64,000 nucleotides of DNA from CAAGNP01 sp045595965 (lineage in GTDB: Bacteria > Bacteroidota > Bacteroidia > Bacteroidales > UBA932), in the NCBI GenBank assembly GCA_045595965.1, contig JAZOBN010000037.1:1-64000 (forward strand). Reading direction: 5' to 3'. Every line of letters begins with the position of its first letter. Position 1 is the stretch's first letter. Shown here in pieces: positions 6,720 through 16,032 of this stretch. The position numbers and the translations under genes are program-made. Below the pieces are notes generated by a model. The model worked only from the letters and a program-made list of their open reading frames with translations. It was not told where the DNA came from and searched no databases.

Positions 6720-7940
6720 ATGAGCACAATCAAATCAAACAGGTATGTGGCACTGGATGTCCTCCGAGGAATGACAGTTGCCGGAATGATATTGGTAAAC
6801 AACCCTGGAAGCTGGGGTCACATTTTTCCCCCATTGCGCCACGCAGCATGGGCCGGATGTACACCTACCGACCTTGTATTCCCATTTTTCCTATTCGTAG
6901 TGGGGGCAGCAATGGCATTCTCCTTTGCAAAATACAATGAAGGTCTCAACGCTAAAAGTGTGAAGAAACTCATCACCCGCAGCTGCCTTATTTTTCTTGT
7001 CGGCTTCGGTCTTAATGCATTTCCATTCTACCCTACAAGCCCAAATCCCGATTTGTCAGTATGGCAAAACTTTGTATACCGTTGGGAACATGTGAGAATC
7101 GTCGGAGTGCTCCAACGTATTGCAATGTGTTATCTGCTTGGTGGATTCATAGCTTTATGGCTCAGGGAGAACAAAAAAATAATAGGGGCAATGGCCATTC
7201 TTATGGGTTTGCACTGGCTCATCCTATACCTGATTGGAGATCCGTCTGCTCCCCTTGTAAACGGTGCTTCTGGATCGTTTTCACTGGCCGGACAAGGTGC
7301 AGATAATATCGATCTTGCAATTTTCGGTGTCGACCACATCTATAAAGGGTTCGGTATCCCATTCGATCCCGAAGGGCTTCTCGGTTCATTATCAGGAGCC
7401 TGCACAGTCCTATTGGGCTTCCTTATCGGCAATAAGATCAGGACCACAGAAAACAAGATGGATGTAGTTGCACAATTGTTCGTCATTGGATTCCTTTGCC
7501 TTGCAGGGGGAATTGTCTGGGGAATCTGCTATCCCGTCATCAAAGCACTCTGGACAGGCTCTTATGTCCTATATGCCGGCGGTTGGGCAATTCTGATGCT
7601 TGCATTTTTCATATATTTCATCGACATAAAGGGAAAAGAGAAAATATTCACACCATTCAAAGCTCTGGGTATGAATCCTTTGTTCGCATTTGTAATGGCT
7701 GGTCTTTTTGCAAAGATCCTCGGTCAGATGATCAAATGGAAAGCTACTATTGAACTTGCGGACGGTACCATTAAAGAGAAGACATGGAGTGTCCTTTCTT
7801 GGTTCTACAACAATGTATGTGTAGCCATTGTAGGGGAAAACAACGAACTCTCCTCTTTGATATTTGCATTGGTATATGTGGCAGTATTCACAGCTATGGC
7901 CATGTTCCTTTACAAGAAGAAAATCATCATTAAACTATAA
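6720..7940 (+). CDS. DUF5009 / HGSNAT-like membrane acyltransferase
   Basis: A 406-residue polytopic membrane protein with about ten transmembrane helices. The N-terminus RYVALDVLRGMTVAGMILV and the segment LRHAAWAGCTPTDLVFPFF are typical of the heparan-alpha-glucosaminide N-acetyltransferase (NagX/YeiB-like) family; H41 corresponds to the proposed acetyl-carrying histidine. Such proteins are thought to move acetyl groups from cytoplasmic acetyl-CoA to amino sugars across the membrane. The bacterial substrate is not established. Its stop overlaps the next start (TAATG). Confidence 0.88.
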   Translation: MSTIKSNRYVALDVLRGMTVAGMILVNNPGSWGHIFPPLRHAAWAGCTPTDLVFPFFLFVVGAAMAFSFAKYNEGLNAKSVKKLITRSCLIFLVGFGLNAFPFYPTSPNPDLSVWQNFVYRWEHVRIVGVLQRIAMCYLLGGFIALWLRENKKIIGAMAILMGLHWLILYLIGDPSAPLVNGASGSFSLAGQGADNIDLAIFGVDHIYKGFGIPFDPEGLLGSLSGACTVLLGFLIGNKIRTTENKMDVVAQLFVIGFLCLAGGIVWGICYPVIKALWTGSYVLYAGGWAILMLAFFIYFIDIKGKEKIFTPFKALGMNPLFAFVMAGLFAKILGQMIKWKATIELADGTIKEKTWSVLSWFYNNVCVAIVGENNELSSLIFALVYVAVFTAMAMFLYKKKIIIKL

Positions 7941-8437
7941 TGAAATATATCGGTCTCATATCTGACACACATTGCTCCTTTGATGACGAAATAAAGGAGT
8001 TTCTGGAGCCTGTGGATGAGGTGTGGCACGCCGGAGATTTCGGGGATCTGGATACCCTCAATGCCATTGCATCTTTCAAACCTCTTAAAGGGGTATATGG
8101 AAATTGCGACGGTACCCCTATAAGAGAGAGGGTTCCATACATCCAGTTCTTCGAATGCGAGGGGATGAAGGTGCTTATGATGCATATTGGCGGATATCCC
8201 GGACGATATGACTTCAAAGCATTCCAACTGATCAACGCACACATGCCCAATGTTTTTGTCTGCGGTCACTCCCATATTCTGAAAGTGATGAACGACAAAA
8301 AATACGATATGATAACTATAAATCCCGGGGCTGCAGGAAACTCCGGATTCCATATAGTAAAAACTGCTCTCCGCTTCAAAATCGACAATGGAAAAATCGT
8401 CGAAATGGAGGTTGGAGAATGGGACAGAAACAAATAA
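7940..8437 (+). CDS. YfcE/MJ0936-type metallophosphoesterase
   Basis: A 165-residue cytoplasmic calcineurin-like phosphodiesterase. All dinuclear-metal motifs are visible: D9-T-H11, HAGDFGD near 30-36, YGNCD near 53-57, MMHIGG near 77 and CGHSH near 110. Single-domain members of this size hydrolyse small phosphodiesters; the natural substrate is unknown. Translationally coupled to the DUF5009 gene and followed 10 nt later by the peptidase. Confidence 0.92.
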   Translation: MKYIGLISDTHCSFDDEIKEFLEPVDEVWHAGDFGDLDTLNAIASFKPLKGVYGNCDGTPIRERVPYIQFFECEGMKVLMMHIGGYPGRYDFKAFQLINAHMPNVFVCGHSHILKVMNDKKYDMITINPGAAGNSGFHIVKTALRFKIDNGKIVEMEVGEWDRNK

Positions 8438-8447
8438 ATTCTTTAAT

Positions 8448-10913
8448 ATGAAACAGACAACATTAGCTTTAATCATCGCGGCATTGATGCTATCATTTTG
8501 TGCCAATGCTCAAACCCCGGTAACTGAAGCAAACTATGAACTTGCAGAGAGATTCTCACCAAAGAAACTTAACAGGATGGTTTATTCCACCACTTTGAGA
8601 CCTAACTGGTTTGCAAACTCCAACAAGTTCTGGTACACATGGAAAACATCTGAAGGGACACAGTACTATATAGTTGACCCTGTAGCAAAGAGCAAGAGCC
8701 CCGTTTTCGATCTTGACAAACTGGCTATGGATCTCACAGAGATTACCCACGACCCTATTGATGCACAACACCTCCCTATAAAGAATCTGAGACTTGTAGA
8801 GGACAAATATTTCACATTTGAGGTACAAACCAACCTTGAAGTGGAGAAAAAAGATAAGAGAGGTAAAGAGAAAGGGGATACTACAAAGAAAAAACGTCCC
8901 GAAATGGAGAAAAAACTGTTCCGTTTCAAATACGATATCGCATCAAAGACTTTGACAGATATATCTGATGAAGATAAAAAGAGGGAGTACCCAAGGTGGG
9001 CAGCTATCTCTCCGGACAGCAGTTATGTTATCTATGCGAAAGGGTATGATCTCTACTATACCGACATGAATAATCTCCGCAAGATTATGGACGATGAGAA
9101 AGACTCGACAATAGTGGAGCACCGTCTCACAACAGATGGGACAAAAGCCTGCGCATACGGAGGGGATGACTACAAAGGTATTGTTGAAGACAGGGACACC
9201 TCCAAGAGATACAGGGTCTTTGCAGCCTTCTCACCAGACTCAAGACATTTCGTAATGAACAAATATGACATGTCCGAGGTGAAAGAGCTCTGGGTTATCG
9301 ACGCTGTATCGGAAAAACGTCCCAAACTTGAGGCTTACAAATATCAGATGCCTGGCGAACCTGGTCCTAAAACCTACACTTTGTTGTTTGATATGGAGAA
9401 GAAATCGTACAGACACATCAATGTTGCTGCATTCAAAGACCAATCTATCGAAGTGGCATACCAGCCGAGAAAAAACAAGGATATCTACAAAGACTACCAC
9501 TCCTACCAATGGCTTGGTGGAAATGACTATTTCTACTTGACTCGATTGAGCAGGGATCTACACAGAGTAGATGTCTGCAAAGTGACTTTCGGTGATGACA
9601 CAGCAAGAACCGTCATTGAAGAGAGACTCAACACCTATATCGAAACACGCCCTCTCCGAGAGGTCAGCAAGGGGAAAGAACTTATCCAATGGTCAGAAAG
9701 AAACGGATGGGCACACATTTACCTCTACTCATCAAACGGAACATTAAATAATGCAATCACCAAAGGGGCATGGCATGTAGAAGATGTTGTTGCTGTAGAT
9801 GAAAATGCAAGGGTTATCTATTTCACCGCTCATGGCGTCAACAAGAAAGAGAACCCCTACTACGCACATCTGTACAGAATTAACTTCGATGGGACAGGGA
9901 TGAAACTGTTGAATGAAGGGAACTTCGACAACCTGACATTCATCAGTGATGATGCAAAATTCTTTGTGAACAGTGCATCAAGGGTGGATGCAATCCCGAC
10001 CAATGCCCTATATGACAATAACGGCAAAAAGATAATGGACCTTGAAACATCCGATTTCAGTCAACTCCTTATGGCCGGTTACAAATTCCCTGAGACATTC
10101 ACAGTGAAGGCAGCTGACGGAGTTACCGATCTTCATGGTGTAATGTACAAACCTTTTGACTTTGACTCTACCAAAGTATATCCGATCATTGAATATGTCT
10201 ATCCAGGACCTCAAACAGAGGCAACAAATTACTCATGGAGCAAAGGGATGGACAGAATTGACCGCCTTGCACAGCTTGGCTTTATTGTAATTACAGTGGG
10301 TAACAGAGGCGGGCACCCTAACCGTTCTAAATGGTACCACAACTACGGATACGGAAACCTTCGCGACTATGGTCTGGAAGACCAGAAAGTGGCTGCTCAG
10401 CAACTTGCAGCAAGACACAAATTCATTGACATTAACAGGGTCGGAATCCATGGTCACTCCGGCGGAGGCTTCATGTCTACAGCTGCTATCCTTACATACC
10501 CCGACTTCTATAAAGTTGCCGTCTCTTGCGCAGGAAACCACGACAACAGTATCTACAACCGCTGGTGGAGCGAAACTCACCACGGTGTCAAAGAGGTAGT
10601 ATCGGAAAAAGGTGACACAACATTCCAGTACAGCATCAAAAAGAACCACGAATTGGCTAAAAATCTAAAAGGGAGACTTCTCCTTGTTCATGGTGACATA
10701 GATGACAATGTCCATCCGGCAAATACTACAAGGGTGGTAAATGCTCTGATTAAAGCCAACAAACGTTTTGAAATGTTGTATCTGCCAGGACAAAGACACG
10801 GTTTCGGCAATATGTCTGAATACTTCTTCTGGAGAATGGCGGACTTCTATAGCAGATATCTTCTGGAGGATTTCGAAAACAGTGTAGATATTCCTCAAAT
10901 GAATAATGACTGA
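8448..10913 (+). CDS. S9 family prolyl (dipeptidyl) peptidase, exported
   Basis: An 821-residue serine peptidase of the DPP4 type, removing N-terminal dipeptides (often Xaa-Pro) in the periplasm. The start at 8448 gives a clean signal peptide (MKQTTLALIIAALMLSFCANAQ); an in-frame ATG at 8388 adds 20 charged residues inside the previous gene and is rejected. Domains: beta-propeller (about 50-530), then alpha/beta hydrolase with nucleophile S671 in GHSGGG, D752 in GDIDDNVH and H784 in RHGFG. A lysine-rich insertion at about 128-155 is unusual. Overlaps pnuC by 8 nt. Confidence 0.95.
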   Translation: MKQTTLALIIAALMLSFCANAQTPVTEANYELAERFSPKKLNRMVYSTTLRPNWFANSNKFWYTWKTSEGTQYYIVDPVAKSKSPVFDLDKLAMDLTEITHDPIDAQHLPIKNLRLVEDKYFTFEVQTNLEVEKKDKRGKEKGDTTKKKRPEMEKKLFRFKYDIASKTLTDISDEDKKREYPRWAAISPDSSYVIYAKGYDLYYTDMNNLRKIMDDEKDSTIVEHRLTTDGTKACAYGGDDYKGIVEDRDTSKRYRVFAAFSPDSRHFVMNKYDMSEVKELWVIDAVSEKRPKLEAYKYQMPGEPGPKTYTLLFDMEKKSYRHINVAAFKDQSIEVAYQPRKNKDIYKDYHSYQWLGGNDYFYLTRLSRDLHRVDVCKVTFGDDTARTVIEERLNTYIETRPLREVSKGKELIQWSERNGWAHIYLYSSNGTLNNAITKGAWHVEDVVAVDENARVIYFTAHGVNKKENPYYAHLYRINFDGTGMKLLNEGNFDNLTFISDDAKFFVNSASRVDAIPTNALYDNNGKKIMDLETSDFSQLLMAGYKFPETFTVKAADGVTDLHGVMYKPFDFDSTKVYPIIEYVYPGPQTEATNYSWSKGMDRIDRLAQLGFIVITVGNRGGHPNRSKWYHNYGYGNLRDYGLEDQKVAAQQLAARHKFIDINRVGIHGHSGGGFMSTAAILTYPDFYKVAVSCAGNHDNSIYNRWWSETHHGVKEVVSEKGDTTFQYSIKKNHELAKNLKGRLLLVHGDIDDNVHPANTTRVVNALIKANKRFEMLYLPGQRHGFGNMSEYFFWRMADFYSRYLLEDFENSVDIPQMNND

Positions 10914-11589
10914 TATAAAATCAAATAACAGCACTCTCGCCCACTTCGATTATTTTCTGATAATCGGAGTGGTGGCTTGCAGTGTCGGTTATGCTGCCTT
11001 GACCGGGGAGTGGGATATAATAGGGATGATTGCTGCCATCGCCGGTCTTATAAATGTGGTATTGTGTGCAAAAGGTAGTATAATAAACTACCTTTTCGGT
11101 CTGATCAATGTCTCCCTTTACGCCTATATCTCATTCAAATCCCAATTATATGGTGATTTCGCCCTCAACGCCCTATACTATATCCCTATGCAATTCATCG
11201 GTTTCTTCAGTTGGAGAAAGAGGGGGAACAAAGGGGAAACAAATCAGGTCGAGGGGAGACGTATGACCAATAAAGCCAGATTTCTTTGGGGTCTGCTGAC
11301 TGTCGCAACAACCGCAATTGGGGCATTTATCCTCTTCAAAGTGGGCGATCCCTACCCTATAAAAGACGCTATTACGACTATCGTCTCTGTCATTGCAATG
11401 CTTTTGATGGTAAAAGCCTATATGGAGCAGTGGATTCTCTGGATTGCGGTAAACCTTGTTTCTGTAGTTATCTGGTTGCAGTTTACCATAAATCAAGAGC
11501 CACACTCAGCATTGATGCTGATAATGTGGCTCTTCTATACCGCCAACTCCATAAATGGGTACAGAGTGTGGCTCAAACTCTCCAAATAG
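10906..11589 (+). CDS. pnuC: PnuC-family vitamin precursor transporter
   Basis: A 227-residue membrane protein with about seven helices. The segments LCAKGSIINYLFGLINVSLY and PMQFIGFFSWRKRG match PnuC, which takes up nicotinamide riboside by facilitated diffusion; relatives carry thiamine (PnuT) or riboflavin (PnuX), and the sequence alone does not choose between them. The start overlaps the peptidase end by 8 nt, so no riboswitch can precede it. A polar loop around residues 105-120 is longer than usual. Ends 3 nt from the convergent namZ. Confidence 0.88.
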   Translation: MTDIKSNNSTLAHFDYFLIIGVVACSVGYAALTGEWDIIGMIAAIAGLINVVLCAKGSIINYLFGLINVSLYAYISFKSQLYGDFALNALYYIPMQFIGFFSWRKRGNKGETNQVEGRRMTNKARFLWGLLTVATTAIGAFILFKVGDPYPIKDAITTIVSVIAMLLMVKAYMEQWILWIAVNLVSVVIWLQFTINQEPHSALMLIMWLFYTANSINGYRVWLKLSK

Positions 11590-11592
11590 TTT

Positions 11593-12762
11593 CTATTCGT
11601 AGATGAGATAAGGTTTTCTTTGCTCCTTGAACATCTCCACATCCTCGCTCCACATCGCCTCGATCTCCTGGGCGCTCTTTCCTGCTACAATCATCTCTCT
11701 TACATAACCTTGTCCCACAAGAAGTTCAAAGAATGAACGGAACATCTTCTTATCATCAAGTTTGAGGTTGTTATATGCATCGATGACATATTCGAGGTTG
11801 ATACCCTTTGCTTTGATAGAGTCGATAGGTTCATTGCTCAAATCAACACCATAGCACAACTTATCCAGCTGGGGAGGGTTTTTTGCACCAGGTACACTTC
11901 TTGGGGTAAACGAGAACTCATAACCTGTCATATCGGGGTGTCCATACATCTGGAATGGCTTATCAGTACCTCTACCAAGGCTAACAGGGGTCGCTTCAAA
12001 ATAGCAAGTAGAGGGGTATAGATAGATTGAACGCATATCCGGAAGGTTTGGAGATGGTTTCACCGGCAGAACATACTCCATATCTCTGGTATAGTTCTTA
12101 CAAGGAACCACTGTAAGATCACATTGTGCTCCATCTTTCAGCCACCCTTCACCATTGATCATCAAAGCAAGTTCACCCAAAGTCATACCGTGAACGATAG
12201 GGACAGGCAACCAACCTACACCCGATTTGTATTTCATATCAAGGATAGGTCCATCGACATAATATCCGAGGGGATTAGGTCTGTCCAGGACAATCATCTT
12301 CTTTCCGAATTGGGCACAAGCATCCATCATTCTTGCCATAGTGGCATTATATGTATAAAATCTTACACCCACATCTTGCAAGTCAAAAACCATGACATCA
12401 AACTCTGCCATTGACTCATCTGAAGGTCTGTTTACACCAGATTCATACAATGAACGGATAGGAATACCTGTTTCGGGATCAATTGAACTGCTCACATGCT
12501 CCCCGGCATCAGCCTTACCTCTGAAACCATGTTCAGGAGACATGATAGATACTACATTAACCCCCATATCCAGAAGTGTATCGAGAAGGTGGGTTGTAGA
12601 TGAGACCATACCGGTCTGGTTTGAAAGAATAGATACCCTTTTACCCTCCAACAATGGAAGATATTCGTCAAAAGACAATGCTCCCACTTGAATCTCCCTC
12701 TGTGCAGATGAGCAAGAGGCAATCATCAGGAGCCAAATCGACAATGCTAATAGTTTTTTCAT
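11593..12762 (-). CDS. namZ: Exo-beta-N-acetylmuramidase NamZ (DUF1343, GH171), lipoprotein
   Basis: The 389-residue protein starts with a lipoprotein signal (MKKLLALSIWLLMIASCSS, lipobox IASC). The body shows DUF1343 signatures: LSNQTGMVSSTTHLLDTLL, MSPEHGFRGKADAGE, DLQDVGVRFYTYNATM, DRPNPLGYYVDGP and YLYPSTCYFEATPVSLGRGTDKPF. Characterised members release terminal MurNAc from peptidoglycan fragments, which fits a role in cell-wall recycling. It follows tsaE by 4 nt on the minus strand. Confidence 0.92.
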   Translation of the reverse strand: MKKLLALSIWLLMIASCSSAQREIQVGALSFDEYLPLLEGKRVSILSNQTGMVSSTTHLLDTLLDMGVNVVSIMSPEHGFRGKADAGEHVSSSIDPETGIPIRSLYESGVNRPSDESMAEFDVMVFDLQDVGVRFYTYNATMARMMDACAQFGKKMIVLDRPNPLGYYVDGPILDMKYKSGVGWLPVPIVHGMTLGELALMINGEGWLKDGAQCDLTVVPCKNYTRDMEYVLPVKPSPNLPDMRSIYLYPSTCYFEATPVSLGRGTDKPFQMYGHPDMTGYEFSFTPRSVPGAKNPPQLDKLCYGVDLSNEPIDSIKAKGINLEYVIDAYNNLKLDDKKMFRSFFELLVGQGYVREMIVAGKSAQEIEAMWSEDVEMFKEQRKPYLIYE

Positions 12763-12766
12763 ATCC

Positions 12767-13186
12767 TTATTGAATAAATTTGATCAATCTTGTACCATCT
12801 TCCTGCTCAGAGATGGAGACCTTCAATGTCTCTGGAGGGAGAACCTCTTCAATCATCTCCGGCCACTCCATAAGGGTAAGACCATCACTGTAAACATACT
12901 CTTCAAAACCGAGATCCTCTACCTCTCTCAAACTTTTGATACGGTAAAAGTCAAAATGATACACTGGCATACCATCTTGGGTCTGGTACTCGTTTACAAT
13001 GGTAAAAGTGGGGCTGTTTACCACATCTTCCACCCCCAATACATCACAAATGGCAGTCACAAATGTTGTTTTACCTGCCCCCATAGAGCCATACAGGGCA
13101 ATAATTCTATTGTCCCCTATCTCCTTAAGAAATTCTTCTGCTGCCTTGCGAATATGGGCAAGGTCTTCAATTACTATATCCTTCAT
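12767..13186 (-). CDS. tsaE: tRNA t6A biosynthesis ATPase TsaE
   Basis: A 139-residue P-loop ATPase that drives turnover of the TsaBD complex in t6A synthesis. Walker A is GSMGAGKTTF near residues 34-43; the SPTFTIVNEY segment and HFDFYRI near 76-82 are family hallmarks, as is LMEWPE near 107-112. The start overlaps the yifB stop (ATGA), so it is co-translated with yifB and followed by namZ. Confidence 0.95.
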   Translation of the reverse strand: MKDIVIEDLAHIRKAAEEFLKEIGDNRIIALYGSMGAGKTTFVTAICDVLGVEDVVNSPTFTIVNEYQTQDGMPVYHFDFYRIKSLREVEDLGFEEYVYSDGLTLMEWPEMIEEVLPPETLKVSISEQEDGTRLIKFIQ

Positions 13187-14712
13187 ATATTACAATCTTC
13201 AAAGGTACAAAAAAATTGGACAGCTTCCGATATATGCAACACTGATATATCCTTCTGCTGCTCCAAATCTGCAATTGTCCTCGCGATTTTCAGTATTCTG
13301 CTGTACCCCCTTGCAGAAATATCCCTTTTCTCTATCAGATTGTTGACATAACTTTTCTCTTCTGTCCCCAATTTGCAGAATCTCCCGATCTGCTCTGAAG
13401 ACATCTGGGCATTGGTATGGCATCGCTCCCCTTTGAACCTCTCCCTCTGTACCTCTCTCCCCCTTAGAACCCTCTTCGCAATATTTCTGCTCTCTTCCGA
13501 TTTCCCACCATCCACCAATGCCCTTTTATCAACGGGCTTTACCTTAATGTTCAGATCTATTCTGTCGAGCAATGGACCGGAAATCCTGGAAAGGTACCTC
13601 GCGATCATCCCCGGAGTACACCTGCACCTCTCTGTTCCATCCCCAAAATATCCGCAGGGGCAGGGGTTCATTGAGGCGACCATCATGAACGATGCCGGGT
13701 ATGAGACCTTGTATCTTGCCCTCGAAATCGAAATCTCCCTATCCTCGAGGGGCTGTCGCAACAGATCAAGGACAGTAGAGCCAAAAAGGGTTATCTCATC
13801 GAGGTACAGCACCCCGTTATGTGCAAGCGATATCTCCCCTGGGGAGGCTGTAGGCCCCCCACCCACCATTGCCACCACACTAGAAGTATTGTGTGGCGTT
13901 CTGAATGGTCTCTCCACAATCAAGCCGTTGTTCTCCTCAAGAAGACCGGCCACAGAATAGATGGCTGTAGTCTCCAACGACTCCTCCCTGCTCATCAGAG
14001 GGAGTATGGAGGGGAGACAAGAGGAGATAAAACTTTTACCGGAACCTGGAGGCCCGGTCAAAAGGATATTGTGTCCGCCACAAGCAGCAATCTCCATTCC
14101 CCTCTTTGCAAATTGTTGCCCCACAACATTTTTGAAATCGTTCTTGAAGCGGGGGACAAAAGAGGAGGCAGGATCTCTCTTCACAATAAGGGATGAGGTA
14201 TAAGGAATTCGATTCAGAATATCTACCACCTGTGAAATTGTTTTAGCTCCATAGACCTCTATACCATCCACTTGCGCCGCCTCATTTGCAGAACATGAAG
14301 GGAGAATACATTTTCTGAACCCCAGTTCAGCACATTTCAAAACAATAGGGAGTACCCCTGGAACTCTCCTCATCTCACCATCGAGAGAGAGTTCGCCCAA
14401 AATTACAAACTCATCCACACCTGGGGCCATAATCTGCTCAGAAGCAGCCAGAAGCCCCACCGCTATTGCTGCGTCAAAAGAGGAGCCCTCCTTCTTGATA
14501 TTTGCAGGTGCAAGATTGATCACCACCTTCTTCCCGGGAATCCTGTAATTGCAACTTTTCAGTGCTGTAGTGACCCTCAACAAAGACTCCTTCACAGCCA
14601 CATCGGGCAAACCGACCAGATAAATCCCCACCCCTTGCTGAACCGAAATTTCCACAGTCACAATAGTGACATCAAGCCCCAGACAGGTGGCACAATAAGA
14701 TTTGAACAACAT
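13183..14712 (-). CDS. yifB: YifB/ComM-family Mg-chelatase-like AAA+ ATPase
   Basis: 509 residues starting MLFKSYCATCLGLD; an upstream in-frame TTG at 14724 would lie inside the -7 box and is rejected. The N-terminal Lon-protease-like fold (about 1-165) carries GLPDVAVKESLLRV, the AAA+ core has Walker A GPPGSGKS and the Mg-chelatase signatures FRTPHNTSS and GEISLAHNGVLYLDE, and the C-terminal domain ends at ISEAVQF. Relatives are hexameric helicases promoting branch migration in natural transformation. A CxC cluster (CPCGYFGDGTERCRC) is present. Overlaps tsaE by 4 nt. Confidence 0.94.
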   Translation of the reverse strand: MLFKSYCATCLGLDVTIVTVEISVQQGVGIYLVGLPDVAVKESLLRVTTALKSCNYRIPGKKVVINLAPANIKKEGSSFDAAIAVGLLAASEQIMAPGVDEFVILGELSLDGEMRRVPGVLPIVLKCAELGFRKCILPSCSANEAAQVDGIEVYGAKTISQVVDILNRIPYTSSLIVKRDPASSFVPRFKNDFKNVVGQQFAKRGMEIAACGGHNILLTGPPGSGKSFISSCLPSILPLMSREESLETTAIYSVAGLLEENNGLIVERPFRTPHNTSSVVAMVGGGPTASPGEISLAHNGVLYLDEITLFGSTVLDLLRQPLEDREISISRARYKVSYPASFMMVASMNPCPCGYFGDGTERCRCTPGMIARYLSRISGPLLDRIDLNIKVKPVDKRALVDGGKSEESRNIAKRVLRGREVQRERFKGERCHTNAQMSSEQIGRFCKLGTEEKSYVNNLIEKRDISARGYSRILKIARTIADLEQQKDISVLHISEAVQFFCTFEDCNI

Positions 14713-14721
14713 TTTTTGTTT

Positions 14722-14729
14722 CAAAAATA
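14722..14729 (-). promoter_or_regulatory. -7 box for yifB-tsaE-namZ
   Basis: TATTTTTG on the minus strand matches TAnnTTTG, with only 9 nt to the yifB ATG at 14712. It implies a very short leader and supports that start. Confidence 0.5.
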
Positions 14730-14743
14730 CTTACTGAGACACC

Positions 14744-14761
14744 CCGTAACAATACCGTAAC
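14744..14761. repeat. Two CCGTAAC direct repeats upstream of yifB
   Basis: CCGTAAC occurs at 14744-14750 and 14755-14761, an 11-bp period (one helical turn), at about the -33 region of the yifB promoter. It may be an activator or repressor site; no regulator is assigned. Confidence 0.35.
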
Positions 14762-14788
14762 GGCAGAAAAACTGATTTATAGATTTTT

Positions 14789-16024
14789 TTATAGCGAAAA
14801 GACTTCTTTCAAAAAAATATCAGAGGCACCTATGTGCTGCTGAACATATTTTTTAGAAATTTTGGAGACATTCTCCAACGACCGGATATCTGATTCCCAG
14901 CCGGCAATCACATCATAAAGTTCACTACTCTCCTTATATGTAATGGCCCCCTTCAAAGCAAGAAGATCTTTTGCCTCCTGGAACTTATTGTGGTTTGGTC
15001 CAAAGATAACCCCCTTGCCATATGTTGCAGCCTCGAGAATATTGTGTATCCCGGTACCGAATCCCCCACCTATATATGCAAACTCTCCATATTTGTACAG
15101 AGAGGACAACAGGCCGATACAATCAACGATAAGGACCCTCCCCTTTTTCAACTGCTCCACTGAAGGATTATCAGAATAACTTACAACGTCATATCGGGAA
15201 AAAATTCTCTTTATTGCAGATATATGATCCGGATAGACTTCGTGTGGTGCAAGGATAAGTGAAAAAGAGCTCTTCTCCAACACATCTGCAATATTCTTCT
15301 CATCCTCCTCCCATGTACTCCCAGCCACGAAGCACCTTTTACCCTCTGCAAATGTGGAAACAATCTGATTATCTTTGCTTGCCCCGCACACAATATCATT
15401 AACCCTGTCAAATCTGGAGTCTCCCGCTACAACCACATTCCTGACACCTATCCCCTCCAACAACACTCTTGACTCTTCATTCTGAAGATAGAGTGTGGTA
15501 AAACACCCCAGCATCTCTCGGAAAAGCCCTCCCCATCTCTTGAAAAAAGGTTGATTCCCACGGAAAATCGCTGAGACGATATATGTGGGTATCTCCCTCT
15601 GTTTAAGGAATGTAAGATAATAATACCAATAATCATATTTTGCAAAGACTGCTATTTTCGGCTTTACAATGTCCAAAAAACTCTTTGCATTTGAAGGGGT
15701 GTCCATAGGAAGGTAGAAAACCCCATCTGCATACTCATAATTCTTCCTCAATTCGTAACCGGAAGGGGAAAAGAAGGTTATGATAATCTTATCTGAGCCA
15801 CCCCTTTCCTTATATCTTTGAATAATTGGACGTACCTGTTCGAACTCCCCTACCGAAGGGCAGTGAAACCATATATATCCACCCTCTGGAGAGAGAGACT
15901 CTTCAATCTTGGATAAAAGATTTTTTCTCCCGCTGACAAATAGGGAAATTTTCTTGCTGAACGGAGAGGCTACCCTTGCAAAAAAGAGATACAATGCAAT
16001 CCCTATCCTATACAGAAATTTCAC
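14789..16024 (-). CDS. waaA: 3-deoxy-D-manno-octulosonic acid (Kdo) transferase
   Basis: Transfers Kdo from CMP-Kdo to lipid A precursor at the inner membrane, starting the LPS core. The 411 residues show an N-terminal membrane anchor (about 5-20), WFHCPSVGEFEQ near 50-61, the AKYDYWYYYL segment, FRGNQPFFKRW, and the C-terminal donor-binding part YIGGGFGTGIHNILEAATYGKGVIFGPN. The start codon is GTG at 16022-16024, 8 nt after the preceding stop. It looks like the third gene of an operon led by an ECF sigma factor. Confidence 0.94.
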   Translation of the reverse strand: MKFLYRIGIALYLFFARVASPFSKKISLFVSGRKNLLSKIEESLSPEGGYIWFHCPSVGEFEQVRPIIQRYKERGGSDKIIITFFSPSGYELRKNYEYADGVFYLPMDTPSNAKSFLDIVKPKIAVFAKYDYWYYYLTFLKQREIPTYIVSAIFRGNQPFFKRWGGLFREMLGCFTTLYLQNEESRVLLEGIGVRNVVVAGDSRFDRVNDIVCGASKDNQIVSTFAEGKRCFVAGSTWEEDEKNIADVLEKSSFSLILAPHEVYPDHISAIKRIFSRYDVVSYSDNPSVEQLKKGRVLIVDCIGLLSSLYKYGEFAYIGGGFGTGIHNILEAATYGKGVIFGPNHNKFQEAKDLLALKGAITYKESSELYDVIAGWESDIRSLENVSKISKKYVQQHIGASDIFLKEVFSL

Positions 16025-16032
16025 AAGCGAAC

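Noticed and set aside
7910..8506. 198-residue minus-strand ORF
   Set aside because: Antisense shadow of the YfcE-like phosphoesterase with all its motifs on the plus strand.
10890..10910. NAD-sensing riboswitch before pnuC
   Set aside because: pnuC overlaps the upstream peptidase gene, so there is no untranslated leader.
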